Shown here one piece after another: positions 8,943 to 18,400 of a DNA stretch of 64,000 nucleotides (its first letter is position 1; every line of letters begins with the position of its first letter). The position numbers and the translations under genes were made by a program. Below the pieces are notes generated by a model. It had not been told where the DNA came from, searched no databases, and saw nothing but the letters and a program-made list of their open reading frames with translations. The stretch comes from JAKVJE01 sp047722305. GTDB lineage: Bacteria; Actinomycetota; Actinomycetes; Actinomycetales; Microbacteriaceae. The stretch covers positions 1-64,000 of the forward strand of contig JBDNYM010000003.1 in assembly GCA_047722305.1 (NCBI GenBank), in the 5' to 3' direction.

Positions 8943-10181
8943 TCAGCCGCTCGGTGCGGGGGGAGGCGTCGCGGTCGGAGCGTCGACGGTCTCCGGCTGG
9001 CTTTCATCGGGACCGGGGCCGGGCGTCGGCGGCACCGCGCGGCGGCGCTCCCAGTACCCGAGCACGATCGCCCCGACCCCGACCAGCTGCGCGGCGATCA
9101 TCACGAACACGCCGAGGAACGGGACCGCGAGGCCGAGCGCGAGCAGCGGCGCGCCCACCAGGGCCTGCAGATACGGGTTGCTGCGGCGCAGCACCAGTCG
9201 GCCGATCAGGTGCGCCGAGACGACCAGGCCTGCGACGGCCAGCAGCAGTGCGCCGAGCCCGAGCAGCACGGCCACGGGCAGTCCGATCACGGTCGCGGCG
9301 GCGGCGAACGCGGCGGCCGGGATGGCGACCATCAGGACCAGGCCCGCCAGCGCACTCCAGCCGATCCGGTGCCACGCGATCGAACCGGCCCGGGCCAGGG
9401 CCGTCGGTGCGAGCAGCGTGGACAGGATCACGATGGCCAGCAGGGCGGCCATCGCGTAGAGCGTCCCCAGCAGCCACCATCCGAACCGCTGTCCGGCGGT
9501 CGGCTGGGCTCGCTGCGCGGACTGGGACCGGTGGAACTCCGTCCGGCCGCCGACGGTCGCGCCGTTGCTGCGGGTGAGCTGGCGGTCGGAGGTGTAGGCC
9601 AGGTCGCGGCCGATCGAGCCGGACAGGCTGAGTCGGCCGGCGGCCGTCACGTCGCGGCCGACGCTGCCCTCGATCGTGACGGTCGATCCGGCGAGGACGG
9701 CGTCGCGGCCGACGGTGGCATCGGGCCCGATCGTGACATCCGCTCCGGCGAGGGTGACGGACCCGTCCACTCGGCCGGCGACGTCCACCGACTGCCCGGC
9801 GGCGCGCACGTCGCCGTTCACCGTGCCGGTGATGTCGATGGTCTGGGCCGCTCCGAGGATGTCACCGCGGACGGTGCCGGTCACGTGGACGGTCTGGCCG
9901 GCGACGTAGAGGTCGCCGTTGACCGTGCCGGTCACGTTGACGGCCTGCCCGGCTCCGAAAGCGGGGCCGTCGGTGTCGCCGATGGTCTGCGTCCCGGGCC
10001 CGGCGGCGCCGGTCGCGCCCCAGGCCGCCGCTGGCGCGAACATCGCCAGGGCGAGTGCCAGCAGCATGGCGAAGACGCCGATCAGGAGGCGGGGAAGAGG
10101 GCGTCGCGCCGTGAGCGTGCGGCCGGCCGGTGCGCTCGTCGAACAGTGCGGTCGAGGCCGCGGGGGCGTCATCGTCTCCAT
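8943..10181 (-). CDS. Bactofilin-like polymer-forming domain with membrane C-terminus
   Basis: 412 residues. A hydrophobic signal or anchor (about residues 30-52, LLIGVFAMLLALALAMF) precedes a right-handed beta-helix-like domain. In this domain the pattern VxGTVxGDxxxAGxxVxVxGxVxGD repeats about nine times (about 65-190), as in bactofilins and polymer-forming cytoskeletal proteins. Residues about 235-370 hold four membrane helices, and the tail is Pro-rich. Topology suggests the polymer-forming domain lies outside the cytoplasm, unlike classic cytosolic bactofilins. It is monocistronic between the hydrolase and LOG genes. Confidence 0.75.
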   Translation of the reverse strand: METMTPPRPRPHCSTSAPAGRTLTARRPLPRLLIGVFAMLLALALAMFAPAAAWGATGAAGPGTQTIGDTDGPAFGAGQAVNVTGTVNGDLYVAGQTVHVTGTVRGDILGAAQTIDITGTVNGDVRAAGQSVDVAGRVDGSVTLAGADVTIGPDATVGRDAVLAGSTVTIEGSVGRDVTAAGRLSLSGSIGRDLAYTSDRQLTRSNGATVGGRTEFHRSQSAQRAQPTAGQRFGWWLLGTLYAMAALLAIVILSTLLAPTALARAGSIAWHRIGWSALAGLVLMVAIPAAAFAAAATVIGLPVAVLLGLGALLLAVAGLVVSAHLIGRLVLRRSNPYLQALVGAPLLALGLAVPFLGVFVMIAAQLVGVGAIVLGYWERRRAVPPTPGPGPDESQPETVDAPTATPPPAPSG

Positions 10182-10300
10182 AGGACCAGCCTATGGCCGA
10201 CGTCGAGCCGACACACGCGGACAGCGGCGACGAGCCTGATCTTTCGGTGGATTCGAAGGAAGGCTTTCCCTATGAGTGTGGTCGGCTCCTGGCCGGCATC

Positions 10301-11458
10301 CTACGAGCGCGCCTCCATCGGGGCGGACAGTGGCTGACTCGGTGCGGTGGCGGGAGCGCTCGGCAGTGCATTGACCGCCCGGATGAGTTGGTGGAGTCGG
10401 CCGATCTGCCGCGGGCTCGGCTGCAGGGCGAGCCGCGGCAGGGACAGGCGGTCCTGGTCCTTCACCTCGGGGCGCAGCGGGTGCGTGCGCACGATCCCGA
10501 GTTCGGGGGAGAGGAAGCGGAAGTCGCGGTTGAGCTGCGCGAGCTCGGCGTCCGTCGGCTCGGCGCGCAGGCGCAGGATGAGCCGCGATCCGACCCACCG
10601 CAGCGAGTCGTAATTGCGCCAGAACCCGGAGATCTCCTCGACCGCGGCGTCCACAGAGTCGGTGATGAGCACCCGGTCGAGATCGTCGGCGGAGATCACG
10701 CCCGACGGGATCAGCTGCTCGTCGGCGAACCGGCGCAGCCCCGACCAGAAGCTCTCCACCGGATGCGTGCGCCCGCCGTCCGCGTCCGTCGCCGCGTCCT
10801 GCGCGTCCACCGGCCGGTCCAGCAGCACGATCGGCGTGGGGCTGCCCTTGCCGGTCTGCTGCAGGGTGAGCAGCTCGAACAGCTCGTCGAGGGTGCCGAA
10901 GCCTCCCGGCACGCACACGAACCCCTTCGACTCCTTCACGAGCATCAGCTTGCGGGTGAAGAAGTACTTCATCGTGACGAGGTTGCCGGCGTCGGCGAAC
11001 GTGGGGTTGGGGGCCTCGAAGGGGAGCCGGATCGACACCCCGATCGAGTGGTCGTCGCCGGCGCCCTCCGCGGCGGCCCGCATGACGCCGGGCCCTGCGC
11101 CGGTCACCACCATCCAACCGCGGTCGGCCAGGCGGGATGCGACCGCCCGGGTCATCCCGTAGATCACATCGTCGGGCTGCGTGCGGGCTGAGCCGAAGAC
11201 CGTGACTTTCGGCCGGCCGCGGTACTGGGCGAACAAGGAGAAGGCCTCGCGCATCTCGGCCAGCGCCGTGGAGGCGATCTTCAGATCGAGCCGGTCGGCG
11301 CCGTCCTGACCGACACCGACGCCGTCGGCGAGGATGCGCTCCACCAGATCGGCGTTGGCCGGCATCGCCGCGGCCTCGACCACATCTCTCAGGGCGCGGT
11401 CGAGCAGGGTCTCGGAGGCGTCGTCGGAAGGGGATGAGAATGCGTCGTGTGTGGTCAC
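10301..11458 (-). CDS. LOG family protein (TIGR00730-like Rossmann fold)
   Basis: 385 residues from GTG 11458. The LOG signature PGGFGTLDELFE lies at about residues 183-194, with a preceding VTVFGSART strand and a VVTGAGPGVMRAA loop. LOG enzymes release cytokinin-type bases from nucleotide monophosphates; many bacterial members are generic nucleotide phosphoribohydrolases. This one is far longer than the usual 180-220 residues, with about 80 extra N-terminal and 120 extra C-terminal residues, so it belongs to the long actinobacterial branch. Function beyond the fold is not established. Confidence 0.85.
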   Translation of the reverse strand: MTTHDAFSSPSDDASETLLDRALRDVVEAAAMPANADLVERILADGVGVGQDGADRLDLKIASTALAEMREAFSLFAQYRGRPKVTVFGSARTQPDDVIYGMTRAVASRLADRGWMVVTGAGPGVMRAAAEGAGDDHSIGVSIRLPFEAPNPTFADAGNLVTMKYFFTRKLMLVKESKGFVCVPGGFGTLDELFELLTLQQTGKGSPTPIVLLDRPVDAQDAATDADGGRTHPVESFWSGLRRFADEQLIPSGVISADDLDRVLITDSVDAAVEEISGFWRNYDSLRWVGSRLILRLRAEPTDAELAQLNRDFRFLSPELGIVRTHPLRPEVKDQDRLSLPRLALQPSPRQIGRLHQLIRAVNALPSAPATAPSQPLSAPMEARS

Positions 11459-11563
11459 CCCGCCAGCATGGCACGACCGTCTGACTTGGGCATGAACGCG
11501 ACTGAGCGTGGTGGAGGCGACCGGTTCCCCTCCCCGCTCTGCTGCGCCGTCCGGGCACCCGTC

Positions 11564-12850
11564 TCAACTCGCAGCGCGCAGCAGCCCCTCCAATACGTCC
11601 ACGCCGATGGCGATGCTGCGCTCGTCGGCGTCGAACCGGTCGTTGTGGTGCGGCGCCGGGCTCGCGCAGCCGACGTTCAGGTAGGCGCCGAGCCCGCCCC
11701 GCTGCTGCGTGTTGCGGATGAGCAGGTGGGCGTCGTCGCTGCCGAGGCCGGGGGCGGTGCGGATGACCGACTCGACGCTCGGGCAGCCGCCGGCGACGGC
11801 CGCGATAGCGTCCACGAGCTCGTCATCGGGGCGCAGCGTGCAGGCACGGCCGGTGATCTGGTGGGTCTCGTCCACCTCGTAGGCGGCGGCGGTGTGCACG
11901 ATCATGTTCTCGACCCGGCGCACCAGCTCGACGAGCACGTCGTCGTCGTCCGCCCGGGCCTCGCAGGCCAGCGCGGCGTGGGCGGGCACGATGTTCACGT
12001 TGTCGCCGCCGTCCAGGGTGCCGACGTTGAGGCGCGTGTCGGCGGTGCTGAAGCGCGGCAGCGACATGATGCCGAAGGCGGCGGCGGATGCGGCCAACAG
12101 CGCGTTGCGCCCCGCCTCGGGGGCGGCCGAGGCGTGCGAGGCGCGGCCGGCGAACTCGACGTGCAGCTTGTTCGTGGCCATGCCGCCGACGCTGCTGGCC
12201 ACGAACGACCCGACCGGCAGGTTCCCCATCACGTGGATGGCGAGCATGCGGGTGACGTCGTCGGTGGCATGGGCGTCGAGGATCGTCTGCGCGCCGCGGA
12301 CCCCCTCCTCGGCCGGTTGGAAGACGACTTTGAGCGTGCCCGGGAAGCGGTGGTCCGACAGCCGGTTGAGCAGCTCGACGCCGATGGCGGCGTGGCAGTC
12401 GTGGCCGCAGGCGTGCATGGCGCCGGTGGCGGAGGCGAACCCCTCGTGGGCGGGGAAGTGCCCGGAGTCGGCGGCCTCGCGGATCGGCAGGGCGTCGATG
12501 TCGGTGCGCAGCCCCCACACCGGACCGGGGCGATCCCCGGCGAGCTCGGCGATGATGGCGGTGCCGTGGTCGCGGAAGAACGCGGCGTCGGTCGCGTCCA
12601 GCCCATCGGCGACGGCCAGCTCGAACCAGTGCTGCCGGGCGGCGGCGTCAGGATAGGCGCCGACGCGGCTGACGTCCTGCGCGTCCTCGCCCAGGATGAG
12701 GCGGACGGGCAGGCGGGAGAGCTCGCGTTTGATCCGCACCGCCGTCCCGATCTCGCAGAAGGCCGGCTCGGCGTGCGCGTGCAGTTCGCGGCGGAACGCG
12801 ACGGGGTTGAAGGCCGGGGTGGTCGCAGTAGCGGACTCGGCGGCGGTCAT
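11564..12850 (-). CDS. M20 amidohydrolase, AbgA-like
   Basis: 428 residues. Metal-binding motifs of M20D hydrolases are present: HACGHDCHAAIG, QPAEEGVRGA and a C-terminal PHHNDRFDADE. The N-terminal REL-HAHAEPAFCEIGTA segment and the GSDDAHLL block resemble the AbgA subunit of p-aminobenzoyl-glutamate hydrolase. Its ATG overlaps the stop of the second M20 gene (TGATG), so the two are made together and may form an AbgA/AbgB-style heteromer. Substrate is an N-acyl amino acid or similar amide. Confidence 0.85.
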   Translation of the reverse strand: MTAAESATATTPAFNPVAFRRELHAHAEPAFCEIGTAVRIKRELSRLPVRLILGEDAQDVSRVGAYPDAAARQHWFELAVADGLDATDAAFFRDHGTAIIAELAGDRPGPVWGLRTDIDALPIREAADSGHFPAHEGFASATGAMHACGHDCHAAIGVELLNRLSDHRFPGTLKVVFQPAEEGVRGAQTILDAHATDDVTRMLAIHVMGNLPVGSFVASSVGGMATNKLHVEFAGRASHASAAPEAGRNALLAASAAAFGIMSLPRFSTADTRLNVGTLDGGDNVNIVPAHAALACEARADDDDVLVELVRRVENMIVHTAAAYEVDETHQITGRACTLRPDDELVDAIAAVAGGCPSVESVIRTAPGLGSDDAHLLIRNTQQRGGLGAYLNVGCASPAPHHNDRFDADERSIAIGVDVLEGLLRAAS

Positions 12851-14118
12851 CAGGCGGCCTTCGGCTCGGCGCGGAGGGCGAGCTCGGCGAGCAGGGCGGC
12901 CTGGTCGGCCAGGACGGAGTCGTCGAACACCGCGGTCGGGGCATGGTTGCTGGGCTGGGCCCGGAAGTCGCCGTCCGCTGGAGCCGCCGACAGCAGGATG
13001 AACGCCCCCGGCACCTGCTGGAGTACGTACGAGAAGTCTTCCGAGGCGGTGCCCGACTCCGGCATCTCGAACAGGCGTTCCGGCCCGAAGAGGTCCTCGA
13101 CGGCGGCGAAGGCCCGCTCGGCGGCGGCCGGGTCGTTGATGGTCGCCGGGTACAGGTGATCGAGCCGGTAGTCGGCCTTGACCCCGTGGGCGGTGGCGAT
13201 GCCCTCCAAGAGCGGAGGGATCGTCTCGAAGAGGCGCTGCTGGGTCTCGGACGAGAAGGAGCGGATCGTGGCCTCGAAGTGGGCGGTGTCGGGGATGACG
13301 TTGCGGGCGATCCCCGCCCGGACGAGCCCGACCGTGATGACGGCCGGGTCGAAGAAGTCGATCTTGCGCGAGACCAGCACCTGCGTGTCGAGCACCATCT
13401 CGGCGGCGGCCATCACCGGGTCGGCCGATTTGGACGGTGCCGAGCCGTGTCCACCCCGGCCCACCACCGTGACGTCGAGGGTGTCCGAGGCGGACATGAT
13501 GGCGCCGCCGCGGGTGCTGAACGTGCCGGTCGGATGCCCCCCGGTGAACACGTGGATGGCGTAGGCGGCGTCGGCGCGGCGGCCGGCGGCGTCGAGGACA
13601 CCTTCCTCGATCATGAGGGTCGCCCCGCCGTCGGCCTCCTCTCCAGGCTGGAACATGAACACGACGTCCGCGGTGAGGCGGTCGACGAAACGGCTGAGCG
13701 CCCGTGCGACACCGACCAGGCCGCTCATGTGTAGGTCGTGGCCGCAGGCGTGCATGGCGCCGTTGGCGCTGGCGTAGTCGACGCCGCTCTTCTCCTGCTC
13801 GGGGAGGGCATCCATGTCGCCGCGCAGCAGCACCACCGGACGGCGCGTCCCGGCCGGCAGCGGGGCCTGGCCGCGCAGCACCGCGGTGATGCTGGAGAGC
13901 TGCTGGCCGAGCGTGATTTCGAGGGGGAGGCCTTTTAGCGCTTCCAGGAGGCGCGCCTGGGTGTGCGGCAGGTCGAGGCCGACCTCGGGGTCGCGGTGCA
14001 GCTCGCGCCGCAGGGCGACCAGTTCCGGCTGGATGCCGGACAGGTACGAGAGAAGGTCGCCACCCGAAGTGGAGGATGCGGACGGGGCGGTTGGTGTGGA
14101 CGGGCGTGATGCGGGCAT
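12850..14118 (-). CDS. M20D amidohydrolase (HipO/AbgB-like)
   Basis: 422 residues. The start is ATG 14118, with GGAAGG seven bases upstream; the longer frame would run through the operator-rich intergenic DNA. Motifs are ELHRDPEVG, HACGHDLHMSG (metal ligands), FQPGEEADGG and GTASEDFSYVL. It resembles hippurate/N-acyl-L-amino-acid hydrolases. It is first in a two-gene unit with the downstream AbgA-like gene and divergent from the PIN toxin-antitoxin pair. Confidence 0.88.
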   Translation of the reverse strand: MPASRPSTPTAPSASSTSGGDLLSYLSGIQPELVALRRELHRDPEVGLDLPHTQARLLEALKGLPLEITLGQQLSSITAVLRGQAPLPAGTRRPVVLLRGDMDALPEQEKSGVDYASANGAMHACGHDLHMSGLVGVARALSRFVDRLTADVVFMFQPGEEADGGATLMIEEGVLDAAGRRADAAYAIHVFTGGHPTGTFSTRGGAIMSASDTLDVTVVGRGGHGSAPSKSADPVMAAAEMVLDTQVLVSRKIDFFDPAVITVGLVRAGIARNVIPDTAHFEATIRSFSSETQQRLFETIPPLLEGIATAHGVKADYRLDHLYPATINDPAAAERAFAAVEDLFGPERLFEMPESGTASEDFSYVLQQVPGAFILLSAAPADGDFRAQPSNHAPTAVFDDSVLADQAALLAELALRAEPKAA

Positions 14119-14157
14119 GGGGGATCCTTCCAGGTGCTTCGCTTCAAGGAGACGCCC

Positions 14158-14236
14158 CGAATATTTCGGGGGTGTTTCGGGATATGGGTAACGGTTGCAG
14201 TGGACGTTCGGACAAAACGAAGTTTCGAATATTTCG
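14158..14236. promoter_or_regulatory. Paired operator-like sites, CGAATATTTCG twice
   Basis: The same 11-mer CGAATATTTCG occurs at 14158-14168 and 14226-14236, 68 bp apart. Both lie between the divergent M20 gene and the PIN antitoxin. The first is embedded in a near-palindrome (CCCCGAATATTTCGGGG) and the second lies between two TTCGAA half-sites. The antitoxin encodes a helix-turn-helix, so autoregulatory operators are the simplest reading. That is inference. Confidence 0.55.
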
Positions 14237-14257
14237 AATATCTGGCAGACTTGGGAT

Positions 14258-14815
14258 ATGAACACTCGTAACCCGAGCGACCGGCGTTCCTCTCCTCGTC
14301 CTCAGACATTCACCCCGGTACTGGGCGAGGGTGAGGCGGAGCTGGTGCGTTTCGCTGAACTCGTGGAGACATATGCGAACGATGGTCGAGGCCCCGCCTC
14401 GATCGTGTCTGCGTCGGGGGAGCGGGAGGAGATTCCAGAGCAGCTGGTAGAAGTTCTCCGACAGGCCGCCCGGGCCCTGGCCAGTGGTCGCGGGGTGACG
14501 ATCGTTCCTACAGCCACGGAGCTCACCACACAGGCGGCGGCAGATTTCCTCGGCATCTCGCGTCCGACGCTGGTGAAACTCCTGGAACGCGGCGACATCC
14601 CTTTCGATCTGGTCGGTCGTCATCGCCGTGTTCGCCTCGATAGTCTGCTGGTCTACCGTGACAAATCCGCTCAACGCCGTCAATCCCGACTGAAGAAACT
14701 CGCGAGGCACGCCCAAGCATCCGGGCCGGAGACAGTCGTCGGGGTGTCGTTACAGCGAAGCGGAGAAATGGCAGACGCGAGCGCCTCCGAGAGTCCTGAG
14801 CCGACTGCGGGCTGA
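14258..14815 (+). CDS. Antitoxin with excisionase-type HTH (PIN toxin partner)
   Basis: 185 residues from ATG 14258 (MNTRNPSD). Residues about 90-140 form an excisionase/MerR-like DNA-binding domain (LTTQAAADFLGISRPTLVKLLERGDIP, then GRHRRVRLDSLLVYRD). The N-terminal part probably binds the toxin. The stop overlaps the toxin start (TGATG, 14813-14817), the usual arrangement of this toxin-antitoxin type. The operator pair described upstream is the likely autoregulatory target. Confidence 0.82.
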   Translation: MNTRNPSDRRSSPRPQTFTPVLGEGEAELVRFAELVETYANDGRGPASIVSASGEREEIPEQLVEVLRQAARALASGRGVTIVPTATELTTQAAADFLGISRPTLVKLLERGDIPFDLVGRHRRVRLDSLLVYRDKSAQRRQSRLKKLARHAQASGPETVVGVSLQRSGEMADASASESPEPTAG

Positions 14816-15375
14816 TGGCGTTCCCGGTCTTCCTGGACACCTGCGTCCTCTATGGTGCGACGCTGAGCGACTTCTTGCTGTGGCTCGCGGACTCCGGCAC
14901 GTATCGCCCGCTGTGGTCACGAGGGGTGCTCGATGAGCTGAGAGCGAATCTGCGAGAGCACGCCGCATCGGAGGAGCAGATCGAACCGCGTCTGGACCGT
15001 GTGGCGGTGATGGAGGAGGAATTCCCCGACGCTCTCGTCTCCGGGTACGAGTCGCTGATCCCGAGGATGCACTGCGACCGGAAGGATCGTCATGTACTGG
15101 CCGCCGCAGTGCGGGGAAACGCCCAGCTGTTGGTGACGTTCAACCTCAAAGACTTCCCTGCGGCTTCAGTCGACGAGTTCGATCTGACGGTCAGGCATCC
15201 CGACGATTTCCTGCTCGATCAGCTCGATCTCTACCCAGGGCGGACGACAGCCGTAGCCGGCCAACTGCTGTCCCTGTATCAGAGCCCTCCTCTCGATCTG
15301 GATGGTCTCGTCCTGCAGCTCATTCGCGCGGGCGTTCCGAGGTTCGCCCGTGCACTCGGGGCGTTCTTCGAATAG
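14815..15375 (+). CDS. PIN-domain ribonuclease toxin
   Basis: 186 residues. PIN-fold acidic residues are present: VFLDTCVLYG at the N-terminus, a GVLDEL helix, HCDRKDRHVLAAAV and the LVTFNLKDFP strand. These proteins are Mg2+-dependent RNases, here neutralised by the co-encoded HTH antitoxin with which the gene overlaps. The reading frame is intact, in contrast to the related locus at 62.9-63.9 kb. Confidence 0.87.
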   Translation: MAFPVFLDTCVLYGATLSDFLLWLADSGTYRPLWSRGVLDELRANLREHAASEEQIEPRLDRVAVMEEEFPDALVSGYESLIPRMHCDRKDRHVLAAAVRGNAQLLVTFNLKDFPAASVDEFDLTVRHPDDFLLDQLDLYPGRTTAVAGQLLSLYQSPPLDLDGLVLQLIRAGVPRFARALGAFFE

Positions 15376-15492
15376 CCCGCGCTCATCAGGAAGATGCCTC
15401 ATGCGGATGCCCCATGCGCATGCGGGGCCCCTGCACCGCGCCGCAGTCGGGGCCCCAACTCTGGATGCACCCCCCTCTCCTACGATGGACTC

Positions 15493-18400
15493 ATGCCCGA
15501 TGCGTCCGACCTGCCCTTATCCTCATGGCGCTTCGCCGGCACCCTGCGCTCGTATCAGCGGGACATCCTCGACCGAGTCGCGCTGCCTGCGGAGCGCCTG
15601 CACATCGTGGCGCCCCCGGGCGCGGGCAAGACGCTGGTGGGGCTGCTGCTGGCCATGCGGGATGGCCGGCGTGCGATGGTGTTCGCTCCGACGGTGACGA
15701 TCCGTCGGCAGTGGGCGCGTACCGCCCGTACGCTGGTGCCGGCAGCCGCGGCCCCAGCGGACGCGCCGGGAGCGAGCGGCAGCACGGGTCCGGTCGCCGA
15801 ACCGGAAGCCCGCAGTGCGGCAGGCACGGATGCCGCTCCAGGGGGTTCGGTGAGCGAAGCCCCCGAGCACCCCGCCGACTTCACGGCGCTGACCTATCAG
15901 ATGATCAGCGTGGTGGGAGACTCCAGCCCATTCGATGCGCTCGCGCGCGAGACCTGGGTCTCCGAGCTGGTCGCCGCGGGCCGCGCCGAGGATGAGGCCC
16001 GGGCCTGGGTCGACGGGCTGGAGCAGCAGAATGCCACGGCCTGGCGGGCCGGAATCCGGCGGCGGGCGGCGCGGGCGCGCAAGGCGTCGGTGGCCGACGA
16101 TCCGGAGGCGATCGCCCGGGTACTGCATCCGAATGCGGTGGCCCTCATCGACCTGCTGGTGCGGGACGGGGTGCGCACCGTCATCCTGGATGAATGCCAC
16201 CACCTGCTCGACCACTGGGCGCTCGTCGTGCGTTACCTGGCCGCCCGCATCAGGGCCACCGGCGACCGGCCGCTGCTGATCGGCCTCACCGCCACACTGC
16301 CCTCTGATGATGACCCGCACTACGACAACTATGCCGACCTGCTGGGGCCGGTCGACTACGAGATCCCCACGCCGGCCGTGATCCGGGAGGGGAACCTGGC
16401 GCCGAGCCGCGACATCGTCTGGTTCACGGAGCCCACCGGCGACGAGCGCGCGTTCCTGCGCCGGCAGGATGCGGCCCTGCGCGACCTGCTCACCGGCACG
16501 CTCGCCACGGACGACGGTCGCGCCTTCCTGCACGAGGTGCTGCTGCCCCCAGCTCCGGATCAGGAAGAGGGACAGGATGCGTCCGACGTCGACGCCGCCA
16601 TCGGCCGCGCCTTCGATGGCGACTTCGCGCTGGCCGCCAGCGTGTCGATGGTGCTGTCCGAGATCGCCCCCGGCGACCCGCTCGTCCCGCACCTGCCCGC
16701 GGCGGCGCGTCGTGCGCCGCAGGCCGACGACCTGTTCACCGTGGTGGCGCGCTATGCCCTGGGACGCATCCTGCCCGACCCGGCGCGAGCGGCGGAGTGG
16801 CAGAGCACCCGGCGCGTGCTGGCCGACTTCGGCTACCAGCTGACCGACCGGGGGATGCGCCGCGGGCGCAACGCGGTGGAGCAGCTGCTGGCCACCTCGG
16901 CCGCGAAGGACGCCGCGGCCGTCCAGATCCTGCATCACGAGCTCTCCGGCGACGCCGGCGACCGGGTGCGCGCCGCGGTGGTCACCGATTTCGCGAGTCA
17001 CGGCAACGCGCGCGGCAACGGCTCGGAGCGGGATGGCGCGCTGCGCTGCTTCGCGACGCTGGCCGGCGATCCGGTGGTGGCGTCCCTGAATCCGGTGCTC
17101 GTCACCGCCCAGCACCTGCGGGCGTGCGCGGCGACGGCGGATGCGCTCGCCGTGCGCCTGGGCGACCTCACTGGCGCAGCGGTGACGGTGGCCGTGCGGG
17201 ACGGGGACGTGGCCGTGCTGCAGGCCGAGGTGTCGTCGTCGGCGATCATCTCGGCCCTGAACGTGCTGGTGACCTCGGGGGAGGTGCGCGTGCTGGTCGG
17301 CACCCGCGGGCTGCTGGGCGAGGGGTGGGACTGTCCGGCCCTGAACACGCTCATCGACCTGACTGCGACGGCGACGTCGGCGGCCACCCAGCAGCTGCGC
17401 GGCCGCACGCTGCGGCTCGACCCCGCCTGGCCGGGCAAGGTGGCGCACAACTGGACGGTCACCTGCCTGCTGCCCGCGCGCCTGCGACTGGATGGAAGCT
17501 CGGAGCTGCGGCGCCTGGACCGCAAGCACGAGCACCTGTGGGGCGTGGACCTCGGCAGTCGCCGGGAGATCGTCACGGGGCTGCGCCCCGCGCTCACCGC
17601 GCAGCAGATGCTCGGGCTCATCGCCCCAGAACCGATGAAGCGTCCCAGTGCCGACAAACTGACCCGGCTGACGCTGGACGAGCTGGAGCCGCGTGCCGAG
17701 ACCTGGACGCGGTGGGGCGTCGGGCAGCCGTATGCGGACGTGGAGGGCGACGAGGTCTCGGTGCCGGACCCGAAGAAGGGCGTGGCGCCGTTCCGCACCG
17801 GGCTGACCCTTGTCGGGGTGGTGCTCGTGCTGCTCGCGGTGTTCTTCGGCGCGGCCGTGCAGCTCAGCCAGGTGCTGTGGCTCTCGCCTGCGGCCCGGGA
17901 GGCGAGTCCGCATGGGACGGCGGCGCTGACGGTGCTCCTGGTAGTGGTGGCGGTGGTGCTGGTCTGGAGGCCGTTGGCCGGCGTGCTCCGTGCCGTGCGG
18001 AGGCGGGCGTGGCCGCAGACCGTGTACGTGGGGGCGGTGCAGGCCATCGCCGACACCTTCGCCGACGAGGGGAAGATCCGGCGCATGAGTCCGGCGAACG
18101 TCAGCGTCGAACCTCTCGTCAACGACGGCGGCAGGCACATCCAGTACGACGTGGGGGTCAACGGCGGCAGCGAAGCCGAACGCCGCCTGGTGGCGGACGC
18201 CGTCGCCGAGCTGTTCGGCCCGGTGGAGCGTCCCCGCTTCCTGCTGCGAGTGGACCGGGGCCCGGTCACGTTCGGCACCCTGCTCACCAACGGGGTGCTC
18301 GCCTTCGTGGATCGGCTGGTGCCGCGCGCCGTGCTGCTGCCCGTTCCCGCTGAGATCGGACGGCGGCGCGAGACCGCCGAGCGCTTCGCCCGGCACTGGG

